Shown here piece by piece: positions 10,135-20,052 of a stretch of DNA of 64,000 nucleotides. A program made the position numbers and the translations under genes. How positions within the stretch are numbered: the stretch's first letter is position 1; each line of letters opens with the position of its first letter. The notes under the pieces were generated by a model, which was given only the letters and a program-made list of their open reading frames with translations, had not been told where the DNA came from and did no database searches. Source of the stretch: Trachythela sp. YZ-2020 (Eukaryota; Cnidaria; Anthozoa; Malacalcyonacea; Clavulariidae); contig JADLSH010000373.1 of the NCBI GenBank assembly GCA_016169945.1, positions 1,860,001 through 1,924,000 of the forward strand. The letters are read 5' to 3'.

Positions 10135-10990
10135 GGTACTGGTCATTTGATATTTACAAATATTAATTTGATATTTGTAGGTGCACTAATAGTCTAATAT
10201 CATGGATCTAGCTCAAACCTGGGTGGGTGGTAACATTGTACTAAGCTCTATATACTGTAATCTGAAAGTAAATAACATGACAGCTACAGGGACGTGCTGG
10301 CTAGGGACGAGCCAATGATAACTTGTTGTGGGCCCCTGCCATCATGGGCCCCTAAAATTAAGACACTGGAAAAGATAAAAAATATAGATTTTAATTTTGA
10401 AAATCAAGATTAAAATATTACAATTTATAGTTTTAAAAATCTAAATTTACGAAAATATTACTGAAAAATGTAACAAATTATGATACATTAATTCGAAAGT
10501 TACTGCAAAATGGTAATTCAGGAAATTATTTACTCCCCCCCCCCCTCCCTCGCCAACAATTTTGGGGGAAAACGATTAATTAGCGACTGAAATGTTTCAT
10601 GTTTGATCAGTAATACCCCCCACCCCAATTTGGATCCATCCATCACTGTGTCTGGGCCTCATCAGACGTTGCTCATTCATCGTCCTTTTCAAGACCCCAG
10701 CACGTCCCTGGACAGCTATAAAAATATGGTGCAAATGTGGTTTGAACATATGTATTTGCTAATTAATTCGTTCCTCAGCTTCAAACACTCTAATTTCATC
10801 GTCAGTAATTTTGTTAAGTATACAATAGTACTTATTATCTTGAATTATGAAAGCTACTAAAATTTTACAAGTTATATATACAGGTGTGCTATGAGACAAT
10901 CTTATCTGTCAACAAATTTTAATTAAAGATAAGTTATTGCACTTGTTTAAAACATATTAATGCTCAAAAATATAAACTTTCTTTTTCCTT
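10135..10990. other. Interruption inside the integrase-type gene
   Basis: Splits the conserved HKLIR-to-VIHGG stretch. It has no consistent GT-AG borders that keep frame, so an inserted element is more likely than an intron. It includes C10-type and TCCCCCC tracts near 10541-10550 and no recognisable coding sequence. Confidence 0.5.
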
Positions 10991-10994
10991 GGCG

Positions 10995-11637
10995 ATTAGT
11001 AATTCATGGTGGCATTGACGGTTATTCTCGTATGATTGTCTTTTTGCGTTGTAGCACTAATAACTGTGCCACAACAGTCCTGCGATATTTCTTAACTGCT
11101 GTTGACGAGTTTGGGTTGCCATCTCAAGTCTGATCGGACAAGGGTGGGGAAAATGTAGATGTTGCTAGGCATATGTTGAGCCACCCACTGCGTGGTGTCG
11201 ATATTTCTTAACTGCTGTTGACGAGTTTGGGTTGCCATCTCGAGTCGGATCGGACAAGGGTGGGGAAAATGTAGATGTTGCTAGGCATATGTTGAGCCAC
11301 CCACTGCGTGGTGTCGGGAGAGGAAGCCATATCGCCGGTAGAAGCGTGCACAACCAGCGCATTGAATGTTTATGGCGCGACATGTTTTCAGGTTGCATCC
11401 ACATGTTTTATTACTTGTTTCTGGATATGGAGCAATGTGGGATACTGGATCCCTCTAATGAAGTGCATATATTTGCTCTACATTACTTCTATGTACCCCG
11501 AATCAACCGCAATTTGCAAATCTTCTCTGGCGGACACAATAGAGCTCCGTGAAGCACTGAAAGAGGCAAATCGCCTTTACAACTCTGGATTCATGGATCC
11601 ATAATGAACAGGAACAGAGGGATTGAAGAATTGTGGA
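10995..11637 (+). pseudogene. Catalytic core of the integrase-type transposase
   Basis: [20 protein letters not shown] opens the block. [16 protein letters not shown] carries the second Asp and [19 protein letters not shown] the Glu. [15 protein letters not shown] and [20 protein letters not shown] follow in shifted frames, as in intact relatives. A 116-bp tandem duplication disrupts the centre. Confidence 0.8.
11084..11315. repeat. 116-bp tandem duplication within the integrase core
   Basis: The block starting GATATTTCTTAACTGCTGTT at 11084 is repeated at 11200 with two differences (TCAAGTCTGA versus TCGAGTCGGA). The unit length is not a multiple of three, so it shifts the frame. Confidence 0.95.
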
Positions 11638-11639
11638 GT

Positions 11640-12015
11640 CTGGTTTGTTTAATAACATAATATTCTTAATAGATCACTCCCATTAGTTAAAGGTTTGGAG
11701 ATAGAGTCGAATACAATACGAAACTGTAGGCGCATTCGGGTTCATTTCCACACGGTAGGTTAACAAGTATAGGCTAGTTAAGACATGGTTTAAATTATTG
11801 CTTAATTTTAATGCCTTGAATCGAACGTTTCACCCACGCATGACATTAGCAGATTATCCTCTGACGAGTAAAATTGTCTGGAGGTAGACAGTAAAGTATA
11901 AGCGCATTTCCAGCTGATGTGTTAACAAGAGACACTGACAGTTAGCCCTTTTAACTCAAGACATTTAATTTAGGTTTAATCACAATTAACTACTGTAATT
12001 ATCGTTTCAGTAAGA
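11640..12015. other. Probable intron with MITE remnant
   Basis: Non-coding stretch ending in a GTTTCAG acceptor. The segment around 11850-11900 (CTGACGAGTAAAATTGTCTGG) resembles the short TTAA MITE family at 14.0-14.4 kb. Confidence 0.5.
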
Positions 12016-12237
12016 TGAATACGATTATGGGGTGAATTGGGATGGACCTCCACCAAGCGAACCACATGATGACAGGTCAAGCATGATTGCGCAAGTTGAA
12101 ATACCGATTACAAATAGTCCCTTGAGCACTGCAAATAACAATTTATTAAGTAATGCAATCAACCCGTTGCGAGAAAGTGATGTTCATGGTGTTGACATCT
12201 ACTTAGAAGTTCTCTCTTTTATTCAACAGAACATATA
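12016..12237 (+). pseudogene. C-terminal exon of the integrase-type gene
   Basis: Following a CGTTTCAG splice acceptor, the frame gives YGVNWDGPPPSEPHDDRSS, then INPLRESDVHGVDIYLEVL and a stop. A YG(V/I)xWDGP start and an INPLRESxxxGIDIYL end are, as far as I know, the conserved C-terminus of these integrase-like proteins. Confidence 0.65.
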
Positions 12238-12239
12238 AG

Positions 12240-12714
12240 CTAACATGGAATTAAATAACTCAACAAAGTCAAACGTAACTAAATGACAAGAGTATATCTG
12301 CATGTACTAAAATTGGTCGCTTGGTTAATATTTCATATACAGATTTACAAGGCCAAGGGCCATTTCCATTCAATCAGGAGATTTCCAATTTTCCATCTTC
12401 ATGGACCATCATGTTAATGTGTTAAAGACATTGAGATGCAGAATTACATGGTTTTATGATAAACAAAAAGGCAACTTACTGCCTTTGTTCAAAATAATAT
12501 TGGTAGTCATTGCTATTGGTATCCTGCATGGACAAGGTACATTTCTCACATAACAGTCTAGGTATAGCGACTCATTTCAGTACATATCAGCTCTACTCAG
12601 ATCAACATTAACAACCCTTGACTAAACAAATTATGTGCTTGTTAATTCTTTAATTAACCAGTAAATGTAGTGTAACCTATCCCTTTGCAGATATATACTT
12701 TGTAAATATGACAT
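12240..12714. other. No gene recognised
   Basis: Separates the convergent ends of the integrase-type gene (plus strand) and the HECT gene (minus strand). No motif seen. Confidence 0.5.
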
Positions 12715-12947
12715 TCAGATCCGTCCAAAACCCGTTGCTTGAGCACTAAGTGTACAATCAAACGCTTTTTTAAATGCTTCAAATGTGGCATGACATGTTG
12801 GAAGTTGGATTGTTGCGGCACACGCATCAGCGTCAGGAAGCTCTTTATCGTCCTTTCTAAACTTAACAGTAAGCATTCTAGTAGGTGGTAACGGATCAGC
12901 ATAAGCAAACTGAGTCAGCTTCTCTAAAGTCGGCTTGTACTTATCAT
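12715..12947 (-). CDS. Last exon of a HECT-type E3 ubiquitin ligase-like gene (partial)
   Basis: Read on the minus strand, this exon begins after TTTTTAG at 12948 and runs to a TGA at 12715-12717. It encodes DDKYKPTLEKLTQFAYADP, then LPPTRMLTVKFRKDDKELPD, ADACAATIQLPTCHATFEAF and a GFGRI terminus. The pattern fits the C-lobe of a HECT domain: a PP motif, then LPxAxxC with the candidate catalytic cysteine (LPDADAC), then a conserved Leu-Pro block and a GFG(x)I end. HECT ligases accept ubiquitin on that cysteine before transferring it to a substrate. The frame is open and the splice phase matches the exon at 13409-13493. This is the best host-gene candidate in the window, although HECT-like genes can also be multiplied by transposons. 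Confidence 0.65.
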
Positions 12948-13408
12948 CTAAAAAGGATATAATTTATTTAAATATATCAAATCAAATTATGGTAACTACT
13001 GTACAAATGTCAAAGTTAGAGAGTACCCAATGGTTTCTCCTATTATACATACATTATGAGTGACATAGCGTTTGCTGGACAGCCTATGATTGTACCGAGT
13101 ACATATCACCATATGTACAATTTCCATATGAACTCTGCATAAAAGCACATCTGTATGTGAAACCTAAATTTGTTCAGTGCAGGTGTGTATACTATAACCG
13201 ATTTTCCGTCATGGAAATTTGTTTACACGATAACAATAAAATAAACTTATTGCTATACATACTGGTGTTATTGGTACATATCCTAGTTTAGATCACAAAA
13301 TCACAATTGTGCACCCTTGCGATACATTATATCAAATACTATACAAGTCTTTTGGGACACCGGGTATATGCATGAATAAGGCAAATATACAGGTATTAAA
13401 TACTTTAC

Positions 13409-13493
13409 CAACATCGGTCTCAGATGGAAGTTGGCTAATAAAGTCTTTGCACCAATCTATTGCCTGCTTTTGGCTGTTGTTGAGGTCGGCCAC
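13409..13493 (-). CDS. Penultimate exon of the HECT-like gene
   Basis: On the minus strand an 85-nt exon lies between a TTAAAG acceptor (13494-13495) and a GGTAAAG donor. It encodes VADLNNSQKQAIDWCKDFI and SQLPSETDV. It ends in phase 1 and the following exon supplies the two missing bases, giving a clean DV-DDKYKP junction. Further upstream, 13954-14020 (minus) holds another possible exon, VLKTFKGNAEMAASKLADL between CAG and GTAATT, but its phase does not match, so an exon is missing or that one is false. Confidence 0.55.
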
Positions 13494-14035
13494 CTTTAAT
13501 TCAACAATGATTCAATGGCATAAGAACAAACAAAAGCCTTGATCAATATATAAAGCCTAAATCTAAACTGATTTACAGTTGTTCGTACACCCGGAATCTT
13601 TATATTTACCTAGAAACGTTTAGAATTTGTTCAATAATTTTGACACAATATAATCAGTGATACAGTATGTAATTTATAGTCACATCAACTTAAGACACAT
13701 ATGTCTTAACGATGGACAACAATTACCCCTTATTCCATTACGTCGGAGTTAACTGTCTTTTTAAGTTTCCTGGAACAATTTTAACACTTATATATGTCAT
13801 ATATTCATGTTTGATATATCTTGCCCATAATATTAAAAAAATCTATCTATTACCTAACTGTGTAATTCAAGGTATGATTTATACCCTTACATTGTGTAAA
13901 ATATATACAAAAGTACCCTACCACCTAATTCATTTTAACTAGATATAATTACCATCACTTAAATCAGCAAGCTTTGAGGCTGCCATTTCAGCATTTCCTT
14001 TGAAAGTTTTTAAAACACTGCCAATCATTCACAGA

Positions 14036-14404
14036 GAGATTGTCAAATTTTGTGGTTAACCCATTAAGCTCCAGAGCTTCCCCATTGACAAGTAAAATCG
14101 TCTGGCGTTTGTCCAAAAAAAGAAAGTAGGGCGCACTGGGGCGCAATGCGGCTTAACCCATTAAGCTGCAGAGCTTCTCCATTGACAAGTAAAATCGTCT
14201 GGTAAAATCGTCTGGCGTTTGTCAAAAAAAATAAATAAGTGGGGCGCATTGCGACTTAATGGGTTAACTAGAGACATTGTCAAATTTTGTGGTTAACCCA
14301 TTAAGCTGCAGAGCTTCCCCATTGACATGTAAAATCGTCTCGCGTTTGTCAAAAAAAAAAGAAAAGTAGGGCGCACTGGGGCGCATTGCGACTTAATGGG
14401 TTAA
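14036..14404. mobile_element. Three short TTAA-flanked MITEs (about 105 bp each), partly tandem
   Basis: Each copy runs from TTAACCCATTAAGCTGCAGA through TAAAATCGTCTGGCGTTTGT and an A run to GCGCATTGCGACTTAATGGG followed by TTAA. Copies lie at about 14060-14152, 14157-14263 and 14297-14400. The first two share one TTAA and the first lacks its right terminus. The flank AGAG(AC)ATTGTCAAATTTTGTG precedes copies 1 and 3, so a larger tandem duplication (about 237 bp) is superimposed. Related fragments occur near 11860, 48815 and 57340-57470. TTAA targets suggest Kolobok or piggyBac-type mobilisation. Confidence 0.85.
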
Positions 14405-14782
14405 TGAATTGATGAACTCTAATTATCTAATTATTGAAATCTAAGTATGGACAATCCCTTACCCAGTTGATAATTTATTAATGACTGATTTATTACTTAC
14501 TGACAAAATGCTTAATGCATGTCATCCCCATAAACAGTAAAAAAATAAAATATTCCATGACACCTCTAGACACTATTTTAAAATAGCACAACCCCCCCCT
14601 GCCCTCCCCATGAGGGAACATTTTCAGTTCTTCTCTATAAAACACTGGATCAAATCAATACTTGTTTATTAGATTTCATAGTTTTCATTAAATTTTTGAT
14701 AACTTACCATTAAGGGCTGAATAGCCTGAATTGTCAAGTCAAGGTTCCTTTGCAAAGGCCTAACATAGGCCAATGTCATGCA
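14405..14782. other. No gene recognised
   Basis: AT-rich, with a C8 tract near 14590. A short minus-strand segment ending in GTAAGTTATC at about 14704 could be an exon (LQRNLDLTIQAIQPLM), but nothing else supports it. Confidence 0.4.
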
Positions 14783-15714
14783 ACAAGCGCCGAAGGTGCG
14801 AGACCTACTAGGGGGGTCCGGGGGCATGCCCCCTGGGAAAATTTTGAAATATTAACTCCCAGAATTGCCATATGCAGCAATCTGGGCATCAACGTCTACG
14901 AATAGCTTGACCTATTAAAAGAAAAAATGTTGAGAATTTTGCATATTTCAGAGAACAATAATGAAGGTTAACACAAAAATAGCAAAACCCATTCAGAATA
15001 TCTAAATTTTTACTGTTTCTGACGAAAGATCTGGCGTTGGTCACTGCTTAACAATAATATTCTGTTCAGTAGTACTGCAGTAGCCCAAGCAGAAAAGGAT
15101 TTCCTCACCAACTCCGAAACAATATCGTTAACTTCGAGTGAAAATGAACTTGAAATGCCTGAATGACTTGAAGCCATGTTCATTCAGGTGGAAAGCTTTG
15201 AGCAAAGAGGCTGTGATCAGGTTGGCGCCCGTTAGTCATACAAATCGAAAATTGCATGACCCTATCGTCAAAAACAATTGCATTGCGAGTGTGCAAACAT
15301 CGTAAGCCAATCAGAAAACAAGAAACCTAATATAAAATAATATTAGCTAGTCATGCAATTCTGAAAATGCATGACCAAAACACACAGCGGGCAACCACGC
15401 AGCAATTCCACGCACTCGTTTTCCACTCGTATTACGCAACCTGTCAGGCATGTGAAAATATGCATGCCCTACTCAGTTGCCAAGGCAACAAAGCCGAAAT
15501 AAAAAACATACGAGATATTCAACGAAAATATCGCGTAAAGACCATTGATTTATGTCAAAAATATAGCATAAAGCAGCTGAAGGTAGAAAGGCAAGGCAAA
15601 GACAAAGCGTAATTCTATTTTAGACAATTTTACTGAACTGATTTTTAAACATTTTTGGGGAAAGTTTTAGTCATGCACTGCATGACCTGCATGACCACTG
15701 GCTTCGCCACTGGT

Positions 15715-15955
15715 TTCGATAAGGTTCTTTTCGAAGTATCTTTCACAAATACGAATGGTTCGTTGAACGATTTGATTTTGTAAGCTTGCGTCTATCTCTC
15801 AATCTCTTATCACAAGGCACACCCACGCTTCGCGCATTTTCGTCGATAAATCGTCGTATTTTGTTGGAATTCGAAAAATCAACACATGTGCTTTCCACTA
15901 GTTCCGCAACCATAAATTGAGCAATTAGCTGCTGGCATCTAAAAGATCTTTCCAA
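15715..15955 (-). pseudogene. THAP-like domain fragment related to the P element at 48-53 kb
   Basis: The minus strand first reads RCQQLIAQFMVAELVES and then, after a frame change, REAWVCLVIRD, a stop, EIDASLQNQIV and ICERYFEKN. The same order (QIAQYLVAEPAES, REAWIKVITRDRFVDKS, YVCEKHFKTEEI) occurs in the THAP-like N-terminal exon of the P-type element at 52307-52619. The tryptophan and the Cys-x-x-His/Tyr-Phe signature are visible, though here His is replaced by Tyr. THAP domains bind transposon ends. This is a decayed fragment stranded inside the hAT remnant. Confidence 0.6.
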
Positions 15956-16082
15956 AAAAAATGCTTTTTAAGCGAGCTATAGCTTTCCTTTTATAGTTCT
16001 CGAATTACTGAATCAGCTTTCAATGCACTCGTATTGTCATGTGACATAGAACAATAACATAATTTGGCCACACCCTGTCTCT

Positions 16083-16349
16083 ATGAACTATGGAAAAACC
16101 CAAACTGTGGCTTTGCCTGCCGTCCCTCTTAAAGGTTTTTGGAAAAAATCTAATCAGCAACTTTATCCTCAACTTTTTGAGCTAGTGAAGATTGTCGCAA
16201 CACTTCCTGCAACAGTTGCCTCTTGTGAACGAGCACATAGCAAAGTGAAGATCGTCAACAACTACCTTCGAGCGTCGATGTCCGATGAGCGCCTCGAAAG
16301 CCTGGTTCAAATCAGCATAGAAAGAGATGTCGCAGATAAGATTGAATGA
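16083..16349 (+). pseudogene. hAT transposase C-terminal dimerisation domain
   Basis: The frame encodes LYPQLFELVKIVATLPATVA, then SCERAHSKVKIVNNYLRASM and SDERLESLVQISIERDVA. The LYP-L--L-------P-(T/S)-A-CER-(A/H)SK--I-N-LR--M---RL--L core is the dimerisation domain that closes hAT transposases. The catalytic DDE region is not present on either side, so the fragment cannot act alone. The ATG at 16083 is internal to the original protein. Confidence 0.85.
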
Positions 16350-16739
16350 AAAACCCTTGTTGATACGTTCAAATTAGCCAGCAACAGAAGGTTGCCATTG
16401 CAGAGCAATAAACTGTTTACTTCGGTATATTATAATTGTATCGAATATACTATTATGTTAATTGTTAATATGTTTAGAAGTTGATATTTTGCAAAATAAA
16501 CTTGTTTCCTTTCTCTTGTTTATTTGGTTTCATCGCTCACTGCTATTACGCTATAGAGGGCATTTTGTATGGCAATTTCTACATGCTATAACGGCGTTTT
16601 CTAACCATCAGAATTCTGTCAAATCGTCCCCCAAATGGTATTTCAGAGAATCTAAATAAAAATTTTCCCTGAGGAGCATGCCCCCAGACCTCCCTAAAAA
16701 AGCTTGTGCTAGACTCGCACCTTCGGCCCTCGTTTTCAG

Positions 16740-17146
16740 CCCCCTCAATATCATTTTGTCTCCCCCTCCTTTCCAGGTCTATTGACGCTACTGCATACAA
16801 GCAGCAATGAAAATCCTGTCAGGTTCATATTGAACAACCTATAATTAACATTGAAACAAACAATTCAGCAATTGTAAGTGAGGAAATAAATTTGAGCAGT
16901 CCACATCAGGATATTAATAGAGTAATCGAATATTTCTTATGCTCAGGTGAGTTCGCTGCCCTTATTCAGATATATATATATACACATATCGGGAAATAGA
17001 GACGGTTGCTGTCTAAGTGATGGCACTAGATTATTTTGAAGTTCGAACGCTCAAAGACAGTTGTCTTATTTTTAAAACTAAAAATTTGCGAATATGACGT
17101 GTTGTGTATCCGCACAATACAATAATTTTGTTTTAAAATTTGTAAA
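16740..17146. other. No gene recognised
   Basis: Contains a short (TA)n run near 16971-16982. This is probably the 5' non-coding part of the Harbinger element. Confidence 0.45.
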
Positions 17147-18875
17147 ATGTCTGGCTATGGTTTGCAAGGATTTCACGAAAAATTAACTCTTGCTTACCTT
17201 TACGACTTAGTGGACGTAAGCGATTTTGTTTATTTATATGACGCAAACCAATCTAAATCAATTTACCCACATTGCAAATTTGATGAGTTTAATTTGGAGA
17301 ACTTAGATGACACTGAATATCATACAGAGTTGCGCTTTAAATTGTCTTAACATCCCTGAAAAATTGTTTGCAGTCAAAGAACAACATGCAGTGGTTTGGA
17401 AGGTTTGTGAATTCTTTTAGAAAGATTGGCTTATCCTTGTCGGTATACTGATATGGTCAGTTTGTTTGGACGAAACCCAACTGAAATTTGCCTTATTTTC
17501 AACACAGTACTAAATTTTGTGTCATCACCTTGAAAGCTGGGAGCAACCATTCCTATCTCCTCAAAGTCTTGCTGGCTATGCTGATAGCATTCATGCTCAT
17601 GGATCCCACTACAAAACTGTTTCAGGTTTGTTGATGGAACAGTTCGAAAAATTGCCAGGCCGAATAAAAATCAAAGAACCATGTATAATGGTCACAAGCG
17701 AGTCCATGGCATGAAATTGCAGAGTGTAGTGGTGCCAAATGACTTGATTGCAATCAAATGGCATGACAGCACAATGTTGTACCAGTCTGGGCTTTTATGG
17801 TCACTAGAGCAACATGCATTTCATGATGAAACCCCACTCTGTCTATATGGTGACCCGCATATCCTTTGGGAATCCACCTTCAAGGGCCATTTAAGGTGGC
17901 TCCCTAGGGTTTTTACTCAAGACAACACTGATGAATAAAACGACTCCCAAACCATTACCTTGCGTGATATGAGCACGGAATTTTCGCCAAACATGCGTTA
18001 CATTAGTTTGAAGATTTTGCAAAAGTAAATTTGCGCTCAAACTTTGTTACCATGGCAACAGCACGTCTTCAATAAAGTACTTTTTTCTATTCTTCTTGCC
18101 ATTTTGAAGATTTTCTTCGGTGAATTTTTTTGAAAATTTGCAAATCAAAGAGTCGTGTTTCAATAGTTATTTTGCTGTATTTTAAAAAAATTAAATCGAT
18201 ACATTTTCGAGTAATGTACGAAAAGGTTCAAAATTGATATTAAAAAAAAATGTATCGATTTAATTTTGTGAAAATTTGTATTTAGATTAACGAAAGTAAT
18301 GTCTTTATACATGTGAAATTAAAAAAAAATTCACCGAAGGAAATAAAAGAAATTCAAAGTAATGTTTGAAAGATTCTGCGAGCTGTTACGTCATAAAATT
18401 TTCCAAAATTCACAGTTTCGCGCGAGACATCACGCGCGTATTTCGTGAAATTGATAACGAAGGCAAGGTCTTCGCGCGTATTTCGAGACATCACGCGCGA
18501 GTGCCACACGACTTTTTTTTATTTCCCGCCATGCATACGAGAAACGTTACCCTCTGGAAAAAAAACCTAGGGAGCCACCTTAAAGACAGACAGCTAACTC
18601 CAGAAATGCAAATGTTCAACAAGGCTATGAGGTCAGTTTGTGTGTCAATGGAGTGGATGTTTGGAAGCATCAGCAACTATTTTTCATTAACTGATATTAA
18701 AAAACAACAAAAACTTAACAGGAGTGCTGTTGGCAAAATGTACATTGTATGTGCAACACTACAAAATGCACACACACTTGCTTGTATGGAAATATTATAT
18801 CCAGTTATTTTGAACTTGCACCTCCAAGTTTGGAACAATATTTGTCATAAAGAAAACATTTTACCAAATATTTAA
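17147..18875 (+). pseudogene. PIF/Harbinger transposase gene, interrupted by a MITE
   Basis: The N-terminus YLYDANQSKSIYPHCKFDEF and the block AYPCRYTDMVSLFGRNPTEI are typical of HARBI1-like nucleases. The catalytic portion, RPNKNQRTMYNGHKRVHGMK, then WHDSTMLYQSGL (DDE-region Asp) and PLCLYGDPHI, follows in shifted frames up to 17890. The C-terminal part LTPEMQMFNKAMRSVCVSME resumes at 18597 after a 685-bp insertion and ends at 18875. The MEWMFGSI motif carries the expected acidic residue. Such transposases act with a second, Myb/SANT-type protein, whose remnant may lie convergently at 19054-19200. Several frameshifts and stops (about 17350 and 17530-17640) make this copy a pseudogene. Confidence 0.85.
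17895..18579. mobile_element. TTAA-flanked MITE, 685 bp, within the Harbinger gene
   Basis: Terminal inverted repeats begin GGTGGCTCCCTAGGGTTTTT and the element is flanked on both sides by TTAA (17891-17894 and 18580-18583). It breaks the Harbinger ORF between the coding segments ending FKGHL and starting KDRQLTPE. Internally it has a nested imperfect hairpin (18110-18345) with arms CTTCGGTGAATTTTTTT and AAATCGATACATTTT, and GCGCG-rich repeats at 18420-18500. There is no coding capacity. The TTAA target points to Kolobok or piggyBac machinery. Confidence 0.88.
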
Positions 18876-19053
18876 AGGCTTTATTGAGTTTGTTGTATTT
18901 AGGAACTTTTATAATTGTTAGAAAATGTTATTCTGATTTAATTATTCAACATTTTAAAAACAATACTTTACAAATTATTTATTCTTGTGTTACAACTGAA
19001 GTTTTCAAAAATATTTTTTAAAAGTATGTTAAAATATATAAGCAATTAAATTT

Positions 19054-19151
19054 TCATGCATTGTTTGACTTTTTGAAGAGCTCAAGAATTAAGTCTGTTT
19101 GCCTTTGCTGTTGTTCCATCATTCGAACCATGGTATGTTGCAAGGCTGCAA

Positions 19152-19191
<40 letters not shown>

Positions 19192-19200
19192 TTGTTGTTA
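19054..19200 (-). pseudogene. C-terminal tail of a polyglutamine protein, possible Harbinger accessory gene
   Basis: On the minus strand a run of CAA/CAG codons (about 14 Gln) is followed by FAALQHTMVRMMEQQQRQTD, LILELFKKSNNA and a stop. A Gln-rich, heptad-like C-terminus is compatible with the Myb/MADF-type partner protein that Harbinger elements often carry opposite the transposase. The DNA-binding half is absent: a stop precedes the Gln run. The assignment is contextual only. Confidence 0.4.
19153..19188. repeat. (CTG)12 microsatellite
   Basis: Twelve uninterrupted CTG triplets followed by TTGTTGTTGTTA. On the minus strand this is the polyglutamine codon run. Confidence 0.97.
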
Positions 19201-19431
19201 CGCATGTGTGTGAAATTGCTTGATGAACAAGTAGTTTCACACACAAGTGATTTTCATGTGATGCACATGATAACAGGCTATGGCGTATAAAAATCCAGGT
19301 TAGCCGCATGATCGGTCATTCTGCTCAGCATGTGGAAGCTCAAGCTTCATATCAATATTTTATTTTCTGAAGAATTTATTCCTTTTTAGCAGATATTGTA
19401 ACCTTTGTTTCTTTATTTATACTTTTAAATA

Positions 19432-20052
19432 ATGTCAGTTACTGTTCCGTCAATCCTGGTTCTAGGGCACTCTTTTGTTCGTCGCTTACAGCGTGATTTA
19501 GAGGTGGGATTTGATCTGTGTACGAGTCAGAATTTTCATCTCCCCGAGTGGGGTTATATCTGTTTGAAGGGCACAGGGGGTCTTACTGTTCAAAGGCTTA
19601 TGCAACATGAGTTGACTTATGTTAAAAGTCTCCGCCCAAAGATTGTATTGCTTGAAGTGGGCACTAATGATTTATCAACTTTGCCCCCGGAGGTCATTGG
19701 CTCAAAAATAGATGGGCTTGCACATTTGCTTTGTGAGCAACTAAAAGTTGGGGTAGTTGGTGTGTGCCAGGTAATAAACCGGAATGTTCCACACTCAAAC
19801 ATGCCTGATAAATTGTTTAACAATAAAGCTGTAATCTTGAGACAATACTTGTCTGTGGTGCTCGAGGATGAGCCGGGTATATTTTTATGGGAGCATCGGG
19901 ACTTTTCCCGGACTGATAGAGTCCTTCTTTGCCAAGATGAGGTATTCATCATGATTTCAGATGATTGTATTTATTCCCTGGCCAATGGTTATCATGATAT
20001 GTATATTTGTTATCGGCTAGAGCAACTTGCTGTTATCAGATGCCCACATTGA
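19432..20052 (+). CDS. SGNH-hydrolase-like ORF of the DIRS-like element, 206 aa
   Basis: VLGHSFVRRLQRDL supplies the GxSxx nucleophile block of SGNH/GDSL esterases and LLEVGTNDLSTL the GxND block, so two of the four signature blocks are clear. The last block, expected to be DGxH, reads SDDCIYSLANGYHDMY: the Asp is there but the usual catalytic His position is Ile, so activity is doubtful. SGNH ORFs are known in some tyrosine-recombinase retrotransposons (Ngaro and relatives). Here the gene sits upstream of Gag and on the same strand. Its frame is fully open, unlike the rest of the element. The function for the transposon is not known; esterase action on lipids or glycans is speculation. Confidence 0.75.
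   Translation: MSVTVPSILVLGHSFVRRLQRDLEVGFDLCTSQNFHLPEWGYICLKGTGGLTVQRLMQHELTYVKSLRPKIVLLEVGTNDLSTLPPEVIGSKIDGLAHLLCEQLKVGVVGVCQVINRNVPHSNMPDKLFNNKAVILRQYLSVVLEDEPGIFLWEHRDFSRTDRVLLCQDEVFIMISDDCIYSLANGYHDMYICYRLEQLAVIRCPH

Larger units (their letters stand above)
9471..12237 (+). pseudogene. IS3EU-like integrase-type transposase gene, broken, with introns or insertions
   Basis: This is a spread-out gene for a retroviral-integrase-fold (DDE) transposase of the kind found in repetitive 'integrase core' proteins of fish and invertebrates, which I associate with the IS3EU superfamily. The N-terminal part at 9680-10134 holds a helix-turn-helix (IDSLMGVSESTVRRRVREY) and the first catalytic Asp (LWHIDGNHKLIR). 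The core resumes at 10995 with [12 protein letters not shown], second Asp in [15 protein letters not shown], and Glu in [14 protein letters not shown] last exon at 12016-12237 follows a TTTCAG acceptor. An 860-bp interruption, an internal tandem duplication and frameshifts make it non-functional. The superfamily name is less certain than the DDE call. Confidence 0.75.
14783..16735 (+). mobile_element. Composite hAT-type remnant with inverted ends
   Basis: A block of about 65 bp containing GCCGAAGGTGCGAG and GGGGGCATGCCCCC at 14788-14850 recurs inverted at about 16658-16735, marking the ends of one element or MITE family. Between them lie a hAT dimerisation-domain ORF (plus strand) and a THAP-like P-element fragment (minus strand), so the interior is a mosaic. 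The boundaries are approximate and no target duplication was identified. Confidence 0.55.

Noticed and set aside
13954..14020. Additional HECT gene exon (VLKTFKGNAEMAASKLADL)
   Set aside because: Its donor phase does not fit the next exon, so it was kept only as a remark.
19082..19309. Poly-Ala or poly-Leu proteins over the CTG repeat
   Set aside because: These are other-frame readings of the same triplet repeat; only the Gln frame continues into a plausible protein tail.
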